A stretch of 64,000 nt of DNA from Leptolyngbyaceae cyanobacterium clean351 (GCA_027451865.1 DAIDHW010000008.1:1-64000), one strand, 5' to 3'; counted from the first letter of the stretch, positions 1-9,731 are shown. Notes: a model not told the origin generated them from the sequence alone. Numbers and translations are program-made.

Positions 1-81
1 TAGGGCGAGGGCGGGGGGGGTGATGGCTCCGAGCCCCAATAACACTAGGGCACTGAGGGCGGTGCGGCTGGGGGTAGTCAT
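1..81 (-). CDS. Start of a secreted protein, cut by the window edge
   Basis: An ATG on the minus strand at 81 opens a frame that stays open to the window edge. The 27 visible codons begin MTTPSRTALSALVLLGLG and end in a hydrophobic stretch finishing ALAL. This is a polar start, a hydrophobic core and an AxA-like end, so it reads as a Sec signal peptide. Nothing of the mature protein is visible and no function can be given. The 292 bases between this start and the end of ffh show no gene or RNA that I recognise. Confidence 0.5.
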   Translation of the reverse strand, partial: MTTPSRTALSALVLLGLGAITPPALAL

Positions 82-373
82 AACAGCAGGGGACTGGGAT
101 AACGGCTACAAGGGTATCACCCAATTCTCACCCGGTCAATACTAGTCGGGGGGGTGTGTTAATAACTCGACAAATTTTGGTCAAAGGCTAGGGGTCACTT
201 GCTGGAGGGAGGGAACTAGTCACCGTGATGGTGGCCGTTACACTGGGGCAGGTCTCCCGCTGGCTCGACGTTGGTACACAGGCGGGGCTCAGTGGGGGTG
301 GGGGGTAATACCGACACCAAGACCGATTAGAGTGCTGCAGTGCCGTTAGGGTCTATGGGGATTAGTGAGGCCT

Positions 374-1822
374 CTAGAGGTTGCCGAAGCCCTTCTTTTT
401 TTTATCTTTTTTGTCTTTCTTTTTCTTTTGCGCGGGGGCGGCCCCTGGGTAGCCCCGCCACCCGGGTCTACCCGGCTCTTCACCTCCCCCTAGCCCCGCC
501 AAGCCCGGCATCCCCGGTAATCCCCCCCCTTGGCCTAGCTGCTGCATCATCCGGCGCATCTGTTGAAACTCACTCACCAGGCGGGTTACGTCAACTTCCT
601 GGTATCCGGAACCCCGAGCAATCCGGCGCCGGCGACTAGGGGCCCCGGCCAGAAGATCAGGGTTAGAGCGCTCCGCAGCAGTCATGGAGTTGATCATCGC
701 TTCCGCCTGTTTGAGCTTGCTTTCCCCTTGCCGCAGCTGCTCATCGTTGATCTTGTTCATACCCGGGATCATCTTTAGCAGGTTGCCAATAGAACCCATA
801 TTCTTTAGCAGCCGCATCTGCTTCAGAAAGTCCGTAAAGTCAAACTGAGCTGTGAGGATTTTGGCTTGGAGTTTCTCGGCATCGGCGATGTCCACCGCCT
901 CTTGAGCCCGCTCTACCAGGGTCAGCACGTCTCCCATCCCTAGAATTCGAGAAGCCATCCGCTCCGGGTAAAAAGGCTGCAGGGCCTCAACCTTCTCCCC
1001 CACCCCGATAAATTTAATCGGCTGTTGGGAAATCTGCCGTACCGACAGGGCAGCGCCACCCCGGGTGTCCCCGTCTAGCTTAGTGAGGATTGCCCCGGTC
1101 ACCCCCACCTGCTCATGGAAGGTGCGGGTGAGAGTGGCGGCCTCTTGGCCAGTCATGGCGTCCACTACTAGCAGGGTCTCGTGGGGGCTGATGGCAGCTT
1201 TGATTTGCACCAGCTCCGCCATCATGGCGCTGTCAATTTGCAGCCGACCGGCCGTATCCACAATCACCGTGTCCACCCCCCGAAGGCGGCCCTCCTCTAC
1301 CCCCCGTCGGGCAATCTCCACCGGGCTGACCTGGGTGCCTAGTTCGAAAACGGGCACCCCAACCTGGGCCCCCAGGGTCACTAGTTGGTCAATGGCCGCC
1401 GGACGGTAGACGTCAGTGGCCACCAGCAGAGCTAGGCGGTCTTGCTTTTGCAGGTAAAGCGCTAGTTTAGCCGCCGCGGTGGTTTTACCGGTTCCCTGCA
1501 GCCCTGCCAGGAGAATGACCGTAGGGGAATTCGGGGCCTGGGCGAGGGGGCTTTCCGTAGTGCCCATCAACTGTACCAGCTGGTCGTAGACTATCTTGAT
1601 AAACTGCTGGTCTGGACGGACCCCAGTTAGGACCTCGGCCCCGAAGGCTTGTTCCTGGACTTTGGCGACGAAGTCCTTGACCACCTGGAGATTGACATCC
1701 GCTTCCAGCAGAGCCCGCCGTACCTCTCGCAGAGCCATTTGGATATTGGCTTCGCTAATCCGGTCTTGGCCACGCAGCTTTTTCCAAGCTGCCTCCATTT
1801 GGTCTGCAAGGGCGTCAAACAT
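374..1822 (-). CDS. ffh: Signal recognition particle protein Ffh (SRP54)
   Basis: Ffh is the GTPase of the signal recognition particle. It binds 4.5S RNA and hydrophobic signal sequences and brings ribosomes to the FtsY receptor at the membrane. The 482 residues show the N domain, then the G domain with P-loop GLQGTGKTT (about 107), DVYRPAA, DTAGR and TKLDGDTRGG. A methionine-rich M domain follows (MRLLKNMGSIGNLLKMIPGM) and a glycine-rich tail. The end is a lysine run (QKKKKDKKDKKKK) before GFGNL, which is more basic than I expect for the family. The ATG start fits the usual MFDAL beginning. It is monocistronic or led from the short gap after glyS. Confidence 0.97.
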   Translation of the reverse strand: MFDALADQMEAAWKKLRGQDRISEANIQMALREVRRALLEADVNLQVVKDFVAKVQEQAFGAEVLTGVRPDQQFIKIVYDQLVQLMGTTESPLAQAPNSPTVILLAGLQGTGKTTAAAKLALYLQKQDRLALLVATDVYRPAAIDQLVTLGAQVGVPVFELGTQVSPVEIARRGVEEGRLRGVDTVIVDTAGRLQIDSAMMAELVQIKAAISPHETLLVVDAMTGQEAATLTRTFHEQVGVTGAILTKLDGDTRGGAALSVRQISQQPIKFIGVGEKVEALQPFYPERMASRILGMGDVLTLVERAQEAVDIADAEKLQAKILTAQFDFTDFLKQMRLLKNMGSIGNLLKMIPGMNKINDEQLRQGESKLKQAEAMINSMTAAERSNPDLLAGAPSRRRRIARGSGYQEVDVTRLVSEFQQMRRMMQQLGQGGGLPGMPGLAGLGGGEEPGRPGWRGYPGAAPAQKKKKDKKDKKKKGFGNL

Positions 1823-1909
1823 GGGAAAGTTACAGGATAGTAATAACTAATTGTACTTTTTCCCTCGGCGGCTGCAGGAACTACTCCAGCTAGGCGGGTG
1901 CCCCTGCCC

Positions 1910-4072
1910 TTAACCGAGGTTAACAATTACCCCAAAGTCCGCCAGTAAGGCTGCTTGGTTGCGCAACAGCCCCAGCAGGTTCAGGCGATTACGGCGGCGC
2001 ACCGGGTCGGGGTCCATTACCAACACGCTCTCCGGGCCATCAAAAAAGCGCTCCAGGACCGGAGTCATAGCCTGCAGCACCTCGGTTAATCGGGGGTAGT
2101 CGCCCGGGTGAGAAGTAATTACCCCATGGGCATCCTGGAGGGCTTGGGCTAAGGCTAGTTCAACCGGGGCGCTCAGGTACTGCACCTCTAACACCTGCTG
2201 GGGGTCAAGAACGTCGGCGGGCAAGTCTCCCTGGGCAGCCAGGCGCGTGGCTCGGTTGACGGTCGGATAGATTTTCCCCAGAGTACCCTGGACTCGGCTA
2301 GTGCGTAGCCACTGGGCCCGGCGCTGCAGGTCACCTAAGTCCTCTAGGGCCCGCCTGAGGAGCCTAAGGTCTCCCGGGTCTCCCTGGGTTTTACCCAACA
2401 CTCCATCCACTAGGTCATAGTCAATCCCTAAGTCCTCTTGGAGGTAGGAGCGCAGCCGCCGCCCCCAAAAGACCAGCAGTTGTGCTTCTAGGGAGGCTAA
2501 GTCGGGGGAGGGGAGGAGATGGGGGTAGGCGCTACTGAAGCTAGTGATCTGTTCGCGCAGTAGCCGGAGTAGGTCGAGGTTGAGGGGAGATTCGAGCACC
2601 ACCTGAACCACCGCATTGGCGGCCCGGCGCAGGGCAAAGGGATCTGAGGAACCGGTCGGGGCCAGCCCCAGGCCGAAAATGCTGACCAAGGTATCTAGCC
2701 GGTCTGCTATCCCTACCACCTGTCCGGCATAGCTTTGGGGTAGGTCATCCCCGGGATGACGGGGCAGGTAGTGCTCCCGGATGCCCTGGGCTACCAGGAG
2801 AGGCTCACCACTGGCGGCGGCGTAGGTTTCTCCCATGATGCCCTGGAGTTCAGGGAATTCTCCCACCATCTGGGTAACCAGGTCTGCTTTGCACAGCAGG
2901 GCCGTCCGCTCCACTACTAACCTCTCGGAGGGGGTGAGGGCAAGTTGTTGAGCAATCCGCGCCGCCCCCTGACCAATCCGCTCCACCTTAGCGGCCATAG
3001 ACCCGAGGGCCTCTTGAAAAGTAACTGTCTCTAACCGCGGCAGATAGTCTACTAGGGGCTGACTCAAGTCGGCCTGATAGAAGAAGCGAGCATCAGCCAA
3101 CCGGGCGCGGATCACCCGCTCGTTCCCCAATAGGATCTCAGAGACTCGGTCTGGGTTACCGTTGCTGACGGCAATAAAGTGGGGCAACAAAGACCGCCGT
3201 CTCTCACTGTCCCAAACCGGAAAATAGCGTTGGTGAGTGATCATCACTGTGGTGGTCACCGCAGCCGGCAGACTAAGAAACTCGGGCTCAAAGTTGCCTA
3301 GTCCAGCCGACGGCCACTCCACCAGATGCACCACCTCCGCCAGCAGGCTGGCAGGTACCTCCGCCCAGCCCCCCACGGCGGCCGCCTGGGCCTGGACTTG
3401 GGAGAGGATCTGCTGGCGGCGCCGGTCTGGGTCTACCTGCACCCAGGCCGCCTCTAGACAACCTTGGTAGGCTCCAGCCCCGTTAATGGTCACCCTCTGG
3501 GGATGCATAACCCGGTGGCCGGGAGAGGTTTGGCCACTAGTTAAGGCCCCCAAGGTCAGGGGCAAGACCTGGTCTTCCCAGAGGCTAACTAGCCAGCGGA
3601 TTGGCCGGGAGAACTTGAGGTTGCCCGTCCCCCAGCGCATCATCCGGGGGGCCTCCAGGCCTAAGATCCACTCTTGCCCCAGGGCCGGGAGAATTTCCTG
3701 GGTGGGCCGCCCCGGTAGGACCTGACGCAAAAATAAGAACTCACCCTTCTCGGTGGTTCTTCGCTCTAGGTCTTCTATTTGCACTCCCCGGGAGCGGGCA
3801 AAGCCTAGGGCCGCCGGGGTAGGCTGCCCCTGACTGAAGGCTGCCTGTACCGAAGGACCTTTGTATTCTACTTCTTGGTCAGTTTGCCTGGGGGGGAGAC
3901 CTTCGAGAACCAGAGCCAACCTGCGGGGAGTACCGTAGAGCCGGACAGTCCGGGCAGACAGCTGGTGGAGGGCTAGGCTGGCAGGGACTAGTTGTTCCCA
4001 CTGGGCTAGGGCACTGGTGACGAAGCCAGCAGGCATGTCCTCGGTACCCAATTCTAATAAAAATGTACTCAT
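1910..4072 (-). CDS. glyS: Glycyl-tRNA synthetase beta subunit
   Basis: This is the beta chain of the tetrameric bacterial glycyl-tRNA synthetase (alpha2beta2), which charges tRNA-Gly. The beta chain contributes tRNA recognition. Length (720 residues) and the start MSTFLLELGTEDMPAGF are typical of the family. So are the segments SRPIRWLVSLW, VMITHQRYFPV and DPFALRRAANAVVQV, and a C-terminal anticodon-binding-like domain with FFDGPESVLVMD. The alpha subunit gene glyQ is not in the window, so the two chains are encoded apart, as is usual in cyanobacteria. The ATG start at 4072 is directly supported by the family N-terminus. Confidence 0.96.
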   Translation of the reverse strand: MSTFLLELGTEDMPAGFVTSALAQWEQLVPASLALHQLSARTVRLYGTPRRLALVLEGLPPRQTDQEVEYKGPSVQAAFSQGQPTPAALGFARSRGVQIEDLERRTTEKGEFLFLRQVLPGRPTQEILPALGQEWILGLEAPRMMRWGTGNLKFSRPIRWLVSLWEDQVLPLTLGALTSGQTSPGHRVMHPQRVTINGAGAYQGCLEAAWVQVDPDRRRQQILSQVQAQAAAVGGWAEVPASLLAEVVHLVEWPSAGLGNFEPEFLSLPAAVTTTVMITHQRYFPVWDSERRRSLLPHFIAVSNGNPDRVSEILLGNERVIRARLADARFFYQADLSQPLVDYLPRLETVTFQEALGSMAAKVERIGQGAARIAQQLALTPSERLVVERTALLCKADLVTQMVGEFPELQGIMGETYAAASGEPLLVAQGIREHYLPRHPGDDLPQSYAGQVVGIADRLDTLVSIFGLGLAPTGSSDPFALRRAANAVVQVVLESPLNLDLLRLLREQITSFSSAYPHLLPSPDLASLEAQLLVFWGRRLRSYLQEDLGIDYDLVDGVLGKTQGDPGDLRLLRRALEDLGDLQRRAQWLRTSRVQGTLGKIYPTVNRATRLAAQGDLPADVLDPQQVLEVQYLSAPVELALAQALQDAHGVITSHPGDYPRLTEVLQAMTPVLERFFDGPESVLVMDPDPVRRRNRLNLLGLLRNQAALLADFGVIVNLG

Positions 4073-4119
4073 CTAGGCCTTCATAAATCTAATACTGCAC
4101 CGGGAGGTCAAGGGGAGGG

Positions 4120-4563
4120 CTACTGGTAAAAGTGGTCCTCGGGTTCCGGGTCTAGGGGCCAATCGGTATTCTCACCCCCGATGAGCAGGCGGTGAATCTC
4201 CCCGTAGTCCCGGTCAAATTGACTGAGGGTGTTGATCAACACATCAAGAGCCAAGGCGTCACTAGTGCCTAGGTCGAACCAGCAGCGGGCCCAGTTACCT
4301 TGGTATTCCACCTGCCCCATGTTATGCATCAGAGACATTAAGCTGTTCTCCGCCCGCTCCTGATCATAGTGCATGTGACTTATATCAACTCCTGCCTCCT
4401 GAACCTGGAGATTTTCGGCATTGAACCCCCCCAACTTACCGATCACATACCAGGAAGTGAGAATCTCCTCGAGGTATTCCCTGACCATGGGTTCGGGGGG
4501 CTGGTCAAACTCTAGCCACATCCATAGATCAAAGGTATTGCACTCCCGAAATTCTACTTGCAA
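4120..4563 (-). CDS. DUF3531 family protein
   Basis: This 147-residue soluble protein belongs, by recall of its conserved pattern, to the DUF3531 family of cyanobacteria and plastids. Supporting segments are FDLWMWLEF, SWYVIGKLGGFNAENLQVQ, MHNMGQVEYQGNWARCWFDLGTSDA and LIGGENTDWP. No catalytic motif or membrane segment is visible and the function is unknown. The start is a TTG at 4563, chosen because the family begins MQVEFRE and because a GGAG lies about seven bases upstream. It sits between glyS and a secreted TPR gene on the same strand, with gaps of 47 and 75 bases. Confidence 0.88.
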   Translation of the reverse strand: MQVEFRECNTFDLWMWLEFDQPPEPMVREYLEEILTSWYVIGKLGGFNAENLQVQEAGVDISHMHYDQERAENSLMSLMHNMGQVEYQGNWARCWFDLGTSDALALDVLINTLSQFDRDYGEIHRLLIGGENTDWPLDPEPEDHFYQ

Positions 4564-4638
4564 GGCGCTCCGTTACTCCCTTCACGTTTCCCATTACCGA
4601 TCCTAACTTGCTTAGGGTCCCCTAGGGGCACTGACCTC

Positions 4639-5628
4639 CTAGGGAGTAGGCGGCCCGGGGATTAAAGGCATGATACTCGGAGTAGGCGAGGGGCTTGCCA
4701 AGACAGTCGGAGTGGGCGAGGGCAAAGGTGGGGAGGAGGGAGGAGTGACCAGGGGACTAGGTTGGGGAATGTGGGCCGCATCGCGGTTTCTCTCACTCTG
4801 AATTTCCTGGACAATGCTAGTCGGCAGCTGCGCTTGTTTTTCCAAGGCCTGGTCAAAAAAGCTTAGGGCTAACTGGTATTCCCCTTGGGCTGCCAAGATC
4901 TGGGCTTTGAGGTACATGATCTCTGGGTTATCAGGGGTTTCCTGGAGATTCTCGTCTACCGCCGTCATAGCAGCGGGGTAGCGGTGCAGGTTCAGGTAGG
5001 CGATTGCTAGGCCCCGATTCACCAGGTAGTCGGGGGCTCCGTAACGTTTTAGCCGATCAATCGCCTCCTCAGGACTAGTGAAGGGGAGGTAAAGGGCAAT
5101 GAAAACATCCATGTAGCCCTTAATCAAATTTAACTCCGGATCCTGGGGGGCTAGGGCTGCCGCCTGGTTCATGTACTGCAGGACCTGCTGCAGAGTCAAT
5201 AGGGCATCCGGGGCGGCGGTGATCTTGTTGGTGCTGGTGATGTAGTTATAGCCCCCCTGTAGAAATGTCCCTACTCCCAGGTAGATGTCCGAGCGCAGAG
5301 GGTCTTGGATGCTCAGACTCTGGGCCGCCGCCACAGTTTGATCGGCATTAGTTTTGAGACCTTGCAGATCACCATCGAGGTAGGCAATAAAAGCTCTAAG
5401 GGCGAAAGCCAAGGGGTCGTTAGGGGCAGGATGGCGTAGGTCTTGGCTGGCTAGGGGGTAGTTGCCGTCCTTGAACAGGGCTACAAAGCCGGCGGCAGTT
5501 TGGTTGGGGATGGAGTGGGGATTAGTGCTACGAAAGGGGTCCCGGGCTAGGGCTGGCTGCGTAACAAGTACCGCCAGGAGGGTCAGCAGGCTAATAGCAC
5601 TTAAGCACAGGCGCTTGAGGGTAGTCAT
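4639..5628 (-). CDS. Secreted TPR-repeat protein (Sll0314/Alr1548-like)
   Basis: A 329-residue protein with an N-terminal signal peptide (hydrophobic core LCLSAISLLTLLAVLV, cleavage near ALA-RDPFR). A helical domain with at least three TPR-like units follows (about 150-270), then a proline/serine/threonine-rich tail of about 45 residues (PSPLVTPPSSPPLPSPTPT). It resembles the cyanobacterial Sll0314/Alr1548 TPR family, from memory. It probably acts as a protein-protein scaffold in the periplasm; the partner is unknown. Its ATG overlaps the stop of the upstream penicillin-binding protein gene (ATGA, 5625-5628). The two are therefore likely co-transcribed and translationally coupled, which suggests a role near the cell wall (inference). 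Confidence 0.85.
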   Translation of the reverse strand: MTTLKRLCLSAISLLTLLAVLVTQPALARDPFRSTNPHSIPNQTAAGFVALFKDGNYPLASQDLRHPAPNDPLAFALRAFIAYLDGDLQGLKTNADQTVAAAQSLSIQDPLRSDIYLGVGTFLQGGYNYITSTNKITAAPDALLTLQQVLQYMNQAAALAPQDPELNLIKGYMDVFIALYLPFTSPEEAIDRLKRYGAPDYLVNRGLAIAYLNLHRYPAAMTAVDENLQETPDNPEIMYLKAQILAAQGEYQLALSFFDQALEKQAQLPTSIVQEIQSERNRDAAHIPQPSPLVTPPSSPPLPSPTPTVLASPSPTPSIMPLIPGPPTP

Positions 5629-7430
5629 GGGGAAGGGGAAAGAGTGGGTATGGGTTGGCTAGGGGGGATAGCCTGCAGCGTCAACAGAGCCTCCATAATT
5701 GTCTTGGCCACCGGCGCCGCCACAGTGGCTCCGAAGGCATCAGGACTCTGGGGATTTTCCACTACCACCGCCACTACGTACCGGGGATTTTCCACCGGTA
5801 AAATGCCGATAAAGCTATCAATGGTGCGACCGTGATAGTAGCCTCCTTGGGGATCGGGAATCTGGGCGGTGCCGGTTTTGCCCCCAATACGGTAGCCAGG
5901 AATCTGAGCTGGCACCCCTGTGCCTCTCTGTACAACTGCCTCCATCATCTCCAACACTTGGTGAGTGATTTCCGGAGCAAAAATCCGGGGTGCAGAAATA
6001 GTCTGCAGGGGCCACACCTTCTCCCCATCGGGGTTGTAGAGCCCATCCACTACGTGGGGCTCAAGGAGCAATCCGCCGCTAGCAATGATGCCGTGCAATT
6101 GGACCAACTGGAGGGGGGTGAGGGACAAACCCTGACCAAAGGCGGCAGTGGCTGGCTCAATGGGGTAATTAGCGAAGGTGTTGATATCGGTCAGATAGCT
6201 AGCGGCGGCGAAGGGTAAATCGGTAGTGACTGGTTTGCCTAGCCCCAAGCGCTCCAGCCAATGGTAGTAGACCCGGGGTGGAAGGCGCAGCATAATCCGA
6301 GCCATACCCACATTACTGGAGTACTCAAGGACCTTAGTGACACTAATCGGCCCCATTCCCCCGGAGGTGGAGTACTCGAAGTCTTCAATCGGCCATCCCC
6401 CCACCATGATTTTGCCTGGGTCGTCGATGATGCTGTCGGGCTTAATCACCCCTAGGGTGAGGGCGATGGACAGGTTGAGGGGTTTGATGGTGGAACCTGG
6501 TTCGTACAGATCAGCTACAGCCCAATCCTTAAACAGGTTGTAGGGGGCATCGTAGTACTTGTTGGGATTGTAGGTGGGAGAGGTAACCAGGGTAAGCAGC
6601 GCCCCGGTGTGGGCGTCCATAACAATAGCAGCCCCCCGGTCGGCTTTGTCCTTAAGGACCTGTTGGGCCAGAGCAGTTTGGGCAACCCGTTGCAGCCGAC
6701 CATCAAGGGTCAATTTGAGGGTCAGGTCCCTGCGTTCTCGGAGATTTTCCGGCAGGGTATATCCCTCTCCGGTGCGGTAGATACTGAAGGGGCGCTGCTC
6801 GTAGGCAATGAGAGACTCCTGGCTGTACTCAACCCCCGCTTGACCCTGCATGGCCTGATTAACAAACCCCACCACCTCAGCAAATAGGTCCTGCTGGGGA
6901 TAAAACCGATAGTCGTGGGGCTCTAGTTCCAAACCATCCTGGTATAGGGCTTTGATCTGGTCAGCTACCTGGGGGGTTAAGTCATCCGCAACCCGAATCC
7001 CTGTAGGGGCAGTGCCCAAGAGAGCTTCTAGTGCCGCGACCGGCTGATGGATCAGGGGTGCCAAGGCCACTGCCATGGCGTGGCGAGAGATGTGGTTAAA
7101 CTGGATCGGGTGGGCATAGAGGGTGAAAACTGGTTGGTCTAGGGCGAGGGTCTCACCCTGGGCGTCCTGGATAGGCCGCCGCTTAGTCATAGCCGGGAAG
7201 GTAATCTGCTGCTGCATCCTGGCTCTGGCTTTGAGAAAACCCGCCTCCTGCACCTGAAGGTGATAAAGGTTCCCGGCCAACCCTAGGCAGGCTAGCACCA
7301 AGACCACCCACACCAGCACTGCCCTCGCCCGGGTGACCCGCAGCACTGAGCGGGGTTGACGGTCCTGAGGTATACCGGTAGGCGGTGACCTCCGGGGACG
7401 GCGGCCAGAGGAGTCACGCTTTACCTTCAA
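5625..7430 (-). CDS. ftsI: Penicillin-binding protein 2 / FtsI-type transpeptidase
   Basis: A class B penicillin-binding protein that cross-links peptidoglycan peptides at the outer face of the membrane. The 601 residues show a basic cytoplasmic start and one membrane anchor (about 30-55, VLVWVVLVLACLGLAG). A dimerisation/pedestal domain follows, then the transpeptidase domain with SxxK (EPGSTIKPL), SxN (SSNVG) and KTG (GGKTGTAQ). A short proline-rich end (IPPSQPIPTLSPSP) follows. The shape fits the FtsI/PBP3 division enzyme, but an elongation-type PBP2 is not excluded. The listed start is a TTG; a GTG in the first 35 codons, before the anchor, is an alternative. It is coupled to the TPR gene downstream. 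Confidence 0.9.
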   Translation of the reverse strand: MKVKRDSSGRRPRRSPPTGIPQDRQPRSVLRVTRARAVLVWVVLVLACLGLAGNLYHLQVQEAGFLKARARMQQQITFPAMTKRRPIQDAQGETLALDQPVFTLYAHPIQFNHISRHAMAVALAPLIHQPVAALEALLGTAPTGIRVADDLTPQVADQIKALYQDGLELEPHDYRFYPQQDLFAEVVGFVNQAMQGQAGVEYSQESLIAYEQRPFSIYRTGEGYTLPENLRERRDLTLKLTLDGRLQRVAQTALAQQVLKDKADRGAAIVMDAHTGALLTLVTSPTYNPNKYYDAPYNLFKDWAVADLYEPGSTIKPLNLSIALTLGVIKPDSIIDDPGKIMVGGWPIEDFEYSTSGGMGPISVTKVLEYSSNVGMARIMLRLPPRVYYHWLERLGLGKPVTTDLPFAAASYLTDINTFANYPIEPATAAFGQGLSLTPLQLVQLHGIIASGGLLLEPHVVDGLYNPDGEKVWPLQTISAPRIFAPEITHQVLEMMEAVVQRGTGVPAQIPGYRIGGKTGTAQIPDPQGGYYHGRTIDSFIGILPVENPRYVVAVVVENPQSPDAFGATVAAPVAKTIMEALLTLQAIPPSQPIPTLSPSP

Positions 7431-7494
7431 AGCACCACTTCCCTTTGTTTACCTTGCTGCAAGGGGCTTCCCTCCGTTACTCCAGTGATCATTT

Positions 7495-8190
7495 TCAGGT
7501 ATTAGCCCTGGGTTTAACTACCGCGGCCGGCCCAAGCCCCCGGAAAATCCACCAGGAAACTACATGGGTGGCTCCTACCCCTAAACCGCGATCGAGCAGA
7601 ATTAGGGTCAATGCTACCACTTGAACGCTGAAGGAGCTCACCGGTGACCAGACCTGGAACCCGGCTAACATGGTCTGCAGGATGTAATGTACATCGGCCG
7701 AGGTATAGCGCCAAAGGTTCTCCCCGGCCAAGAGGGAGAATAAACCCAGCTGAGCGAAAAATCCCATAGTTTTAAGGACTGTCCCTAGGGTAATGCTAAG
7801 CAGCCAGGGCACTTTGCGCCGCCACAACCATCCCAAACCCAGGGCCAGAACACCGGTCGAAACCAGGTAAGAGAACCCCTGCAGTGGCCCTAATAAGAGA
7901 CCGATCAGCAGGGCGGCTACTCCCGCACTCATCCGGGCCGTCCTACCATCCCAGCGCAGGTAGGCTAGGGCAGTCGGAGTGACAAAAAAAACCCGCAAGA
8001 CCCCTGTAGGGATGTAGGTATCAATCAGCCACAGCAGGGCAGTAGTGCTAGCAAGGAAGGCTGTTTCCACTAATCGGCGAGTTTCCGAGCAGCCAAGGGG
8101 CAACAAAACTACTTTCAGGCTAGTGTTTGCAGGGTACCAGACTGATCCTAGCCTACCTAAGGGTGGCAGTGGCAAACGCCTGTCCTCCAT
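7495..8190 (-). CDS. DUF2232 multi-spanning membrane protein
   Basis: A 231-residue integral membrane protein with about six hydrophobic helices. Recognisable segments are STTALLWLIDTYIPTGVLRVFFVTP, RMSAGVAALLIGLLLGPLQG and LQTMLAGFQVWSP. The pattern matches the DUF2232 family (YybS-like, related to the ECF-transporter S-component fold) as I recall it. Substrate and function are unknown. The N-terminal 30 residues are soluble and proline-rich. The gene lies 64 bases upstream of the penicillin-binding protein gene on the same strand and may belong to the same transcript. The ATG start at 8190 is the first in frame. Confidence 0.8.
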   Translation of the reverse strand: MEDRRLPLPPLGRLGSVWYPANTSLKVVLLPLGCSETRRLVETAFLASTTALLWLIDTYIPTGVLRVFFVTPTALAYLRWDGRTARMSAGVAALLIGLLLGPLQGFSYLVSTGVLALGLGWLWRRKVPWLLSITLGTVLKTMGFFAQLGLFSLLAGENLWRYTSADVHYILQTMLAGFQVWSPVSSFSVQVVALTLILLDRGLGVGATHVVSWWIFRGLGPAAVVKPRANT

Positions 8191-8452
8191 CCGGGGGCAG
8201 GTACCTCACCGAGGGGCGGACAAACCGCTAATGAAATGTCTAGAATCTTAACCATGAGTTAATTGCCTCTGAGGCCATCCTACCCTTGTCTAAGGACCTC
8301 AACTAGGTCGGGCTTCGCTGTCCTTAATTTAAGGTGCCCCACCTGGGGTCCGGCCTGACCCTACCCCTATTCTCTGTGAACGATTGTCATCCCCGTGCGC
8401 TCTCCATGGCTTAAGCACCCCCTAGGGGTAGGCTAATTACCATCTTTTAACT

Positions 8453-9037
8453 ATGATTCCTTTGCTTGCAGTACTCTCAGCTTCAGCAGCGGCCGGCATC
8501 AGAATCGCCGTGCCCTTACTGCTGACCGGTCTGTTGTACGGCGATAGCTTGTGGTCTCACACCCCCATCCTAGAGAACCTATCAACCCGGGCGGTGCTGC
8601 TGCTGCTAGTGAGCTGGTCTTTGTTTGAGCTGTTGGCTTCAAAGCGCTTCCCGGGCCAAAGGATCCTGCAGCTCATCCAATTGTTTCTCAGTCCCTTGGT
8701 TGGAGCCCTGATGGGTCTGACAGTTGCCCACGTGCAGACCGCTCACCTGTCAATTCCCGCCTGGGTTTTGGCGGTGATTGGGGGATTGACCGCCTTGTCC
8801 ATGCAGTTAGTCCAGGCGGCCTGGTTCTATGAGCTCCATGGAATTCCCCCTTGGGTTATTCTCCTGGAAGATATTCTTTGCGGCCTCCTGGTCGTTCTCG
8901 CATTTCACGCCCCAGCCCAAGGGGGGTTACTGGCCTTGCTGATTCTCTGGCTAGTCCTTAGGAGTGCAGGGGATTGGCGGGCCCGATACTTGCGGCGTAA
9001 AAATCCGGGAGCCGAGGGGCAAAGATGGAAATCTTGA
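8453..9037 (+). CDS. DUF4126 family membrane protein
   Basis: A 194-residue protein of five or more hydrophobic helices, starting MIPLLAVLSASAAAGIRIA. The alanine/glycine-rich first helix and the segment FPGQRILQLIQLFLSPLVGALMG resemble DUF4126, a family of unknown function. Its last 13 bases overlap the start of a response regulator gene in another frame, so the two are probably one transcript. A basic C-terminus (RARYLRRKNPG) would lie in the cytoplasm. The 262-base gap upstream holds AT-poor sequence with a short palindrome (accccctaggggt, around 8418-8430) but no RNA that I recognise. Confidence 0.8.
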   Translation: MIPLLAVLSASAAAGIRIAVPLLLTGLLYGDSLWSHTPILENLSTRAVLLLLVSWSLFELLASKRFPGQRILQLIQLFLSPLVGALMGLTVAHVQTAHLSIPAWVLAVIGGLTALSMQLVQAAWFYELHGIPPWVILLEDILCGLLVVLAFHAPAQGGLLALLILWLVLRSAGDWRARYLRRKNPGAEGQRWKS

Positions 9038-9726
9038 TTGTTGAAGATGAGCGAGACATCGCCCAACTGATCCGACTTTACTTAGAGAAGGAGGGGTTTG
9101 TTTGTCGGGTTTGTCGAGACGGCCTAGCGGCTCTGTCTACCTACCAAGAGCAACAACCAGACCTGGTGATTCTGGACTTAATGATCCCGGGCCTAGATGG
9201 CTTGGAGGTGTGCACCAGAATTCGCCAGAGGTCCGGTTCCAAAGACCCCTACATCTTAATGCTGACCGCCAAGGGGGAGGAAATTGACCGGATTGTCGGC
9301 CTCTCGACGGGGGCGGATGACTACCTAGTCAAACCCTTTAGTCCCCGGGAACTAGTAGCCCGGGTGCGGGCCCTGCTGCGGCGTACCCTGCGCCAGGGGG
9401 GCCAACCCCAAATTCATCGCACTCCCCACTTCAGCTTAAATCTAGAGCAACGCCAAGCCACCTATAGGACCGAGGACCGAGAGGTGGAATTAGACCTGAC
9501 TACCCTGGAATTCGAACTGTTTTCAGCTTTTATCAGTCACCCAGGCCGGGTCTGGAATCGCGAGCAGTTGATTGACCGGCTGTGGGGGAGTAACTTCTTT
9601 GGCGACGAACGGGTAGTAGACACCCACGTAGCCCGGCTGCGCAAGAAGGTAGAACCGGACCCAAGCAGTCCTACCTTTATTAAAACGGTGATTGGCGTGG
9701 GCTATCGGTTTGAGGATAAGGGTTGA
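9025..9726 (+). CDS. OmpR/PhoB-family response regulator
   Basis: A 233-residue two-component regulator. The receiver domain (1-120) shows the acidic pair in VEDERD, the phospho-acceptor Asp in LVILDLMIPG (about 51), the switch Thr in LTAKGEE and the Lys in DYLVKPFSP (about 104). A winged-helix DNA-binding domain follows (about 135-230) with LTTLEFELF, GRVWNREQLIDRLWG and VDTHVARLRKK. It should bind DNA as a phosphorylated dimer. No partner kinase is adjacent, so it is an orphan regulator here. It starts inside the last codons of the DUF4126 gene and ends five bases from the convergent hemF stop. Confidence 0.93.
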   Translation: MEILIVEDERDIAQLIRLYLEKEGFVCRVCRDGLAALSTYQEQQPDLVILDLMIPGLDGLEVCTRIRQRSGSKDPYILMLTAKGEEIDRIVGLSTGADDYLVKPFSPRELVARVRALLRRTLRQGGQPQIHRTPHFSLNLEQRQATYRTEDREVELDLTTLEFELFSAFISHPGRVWNREQLIDRLWGSNFFGDERVVDTHVARLRKKVEPDPSSPTFIKTVIGVGYRFEDKG

Positions 9727-9731
9727 GTCGA

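Noticed and set aside
5832-6218. 128-codon frame antisense to the penicillin-binding protein gene
   Set aside because: No start signal and no recognisable motif; the minus-strand gene is certain.
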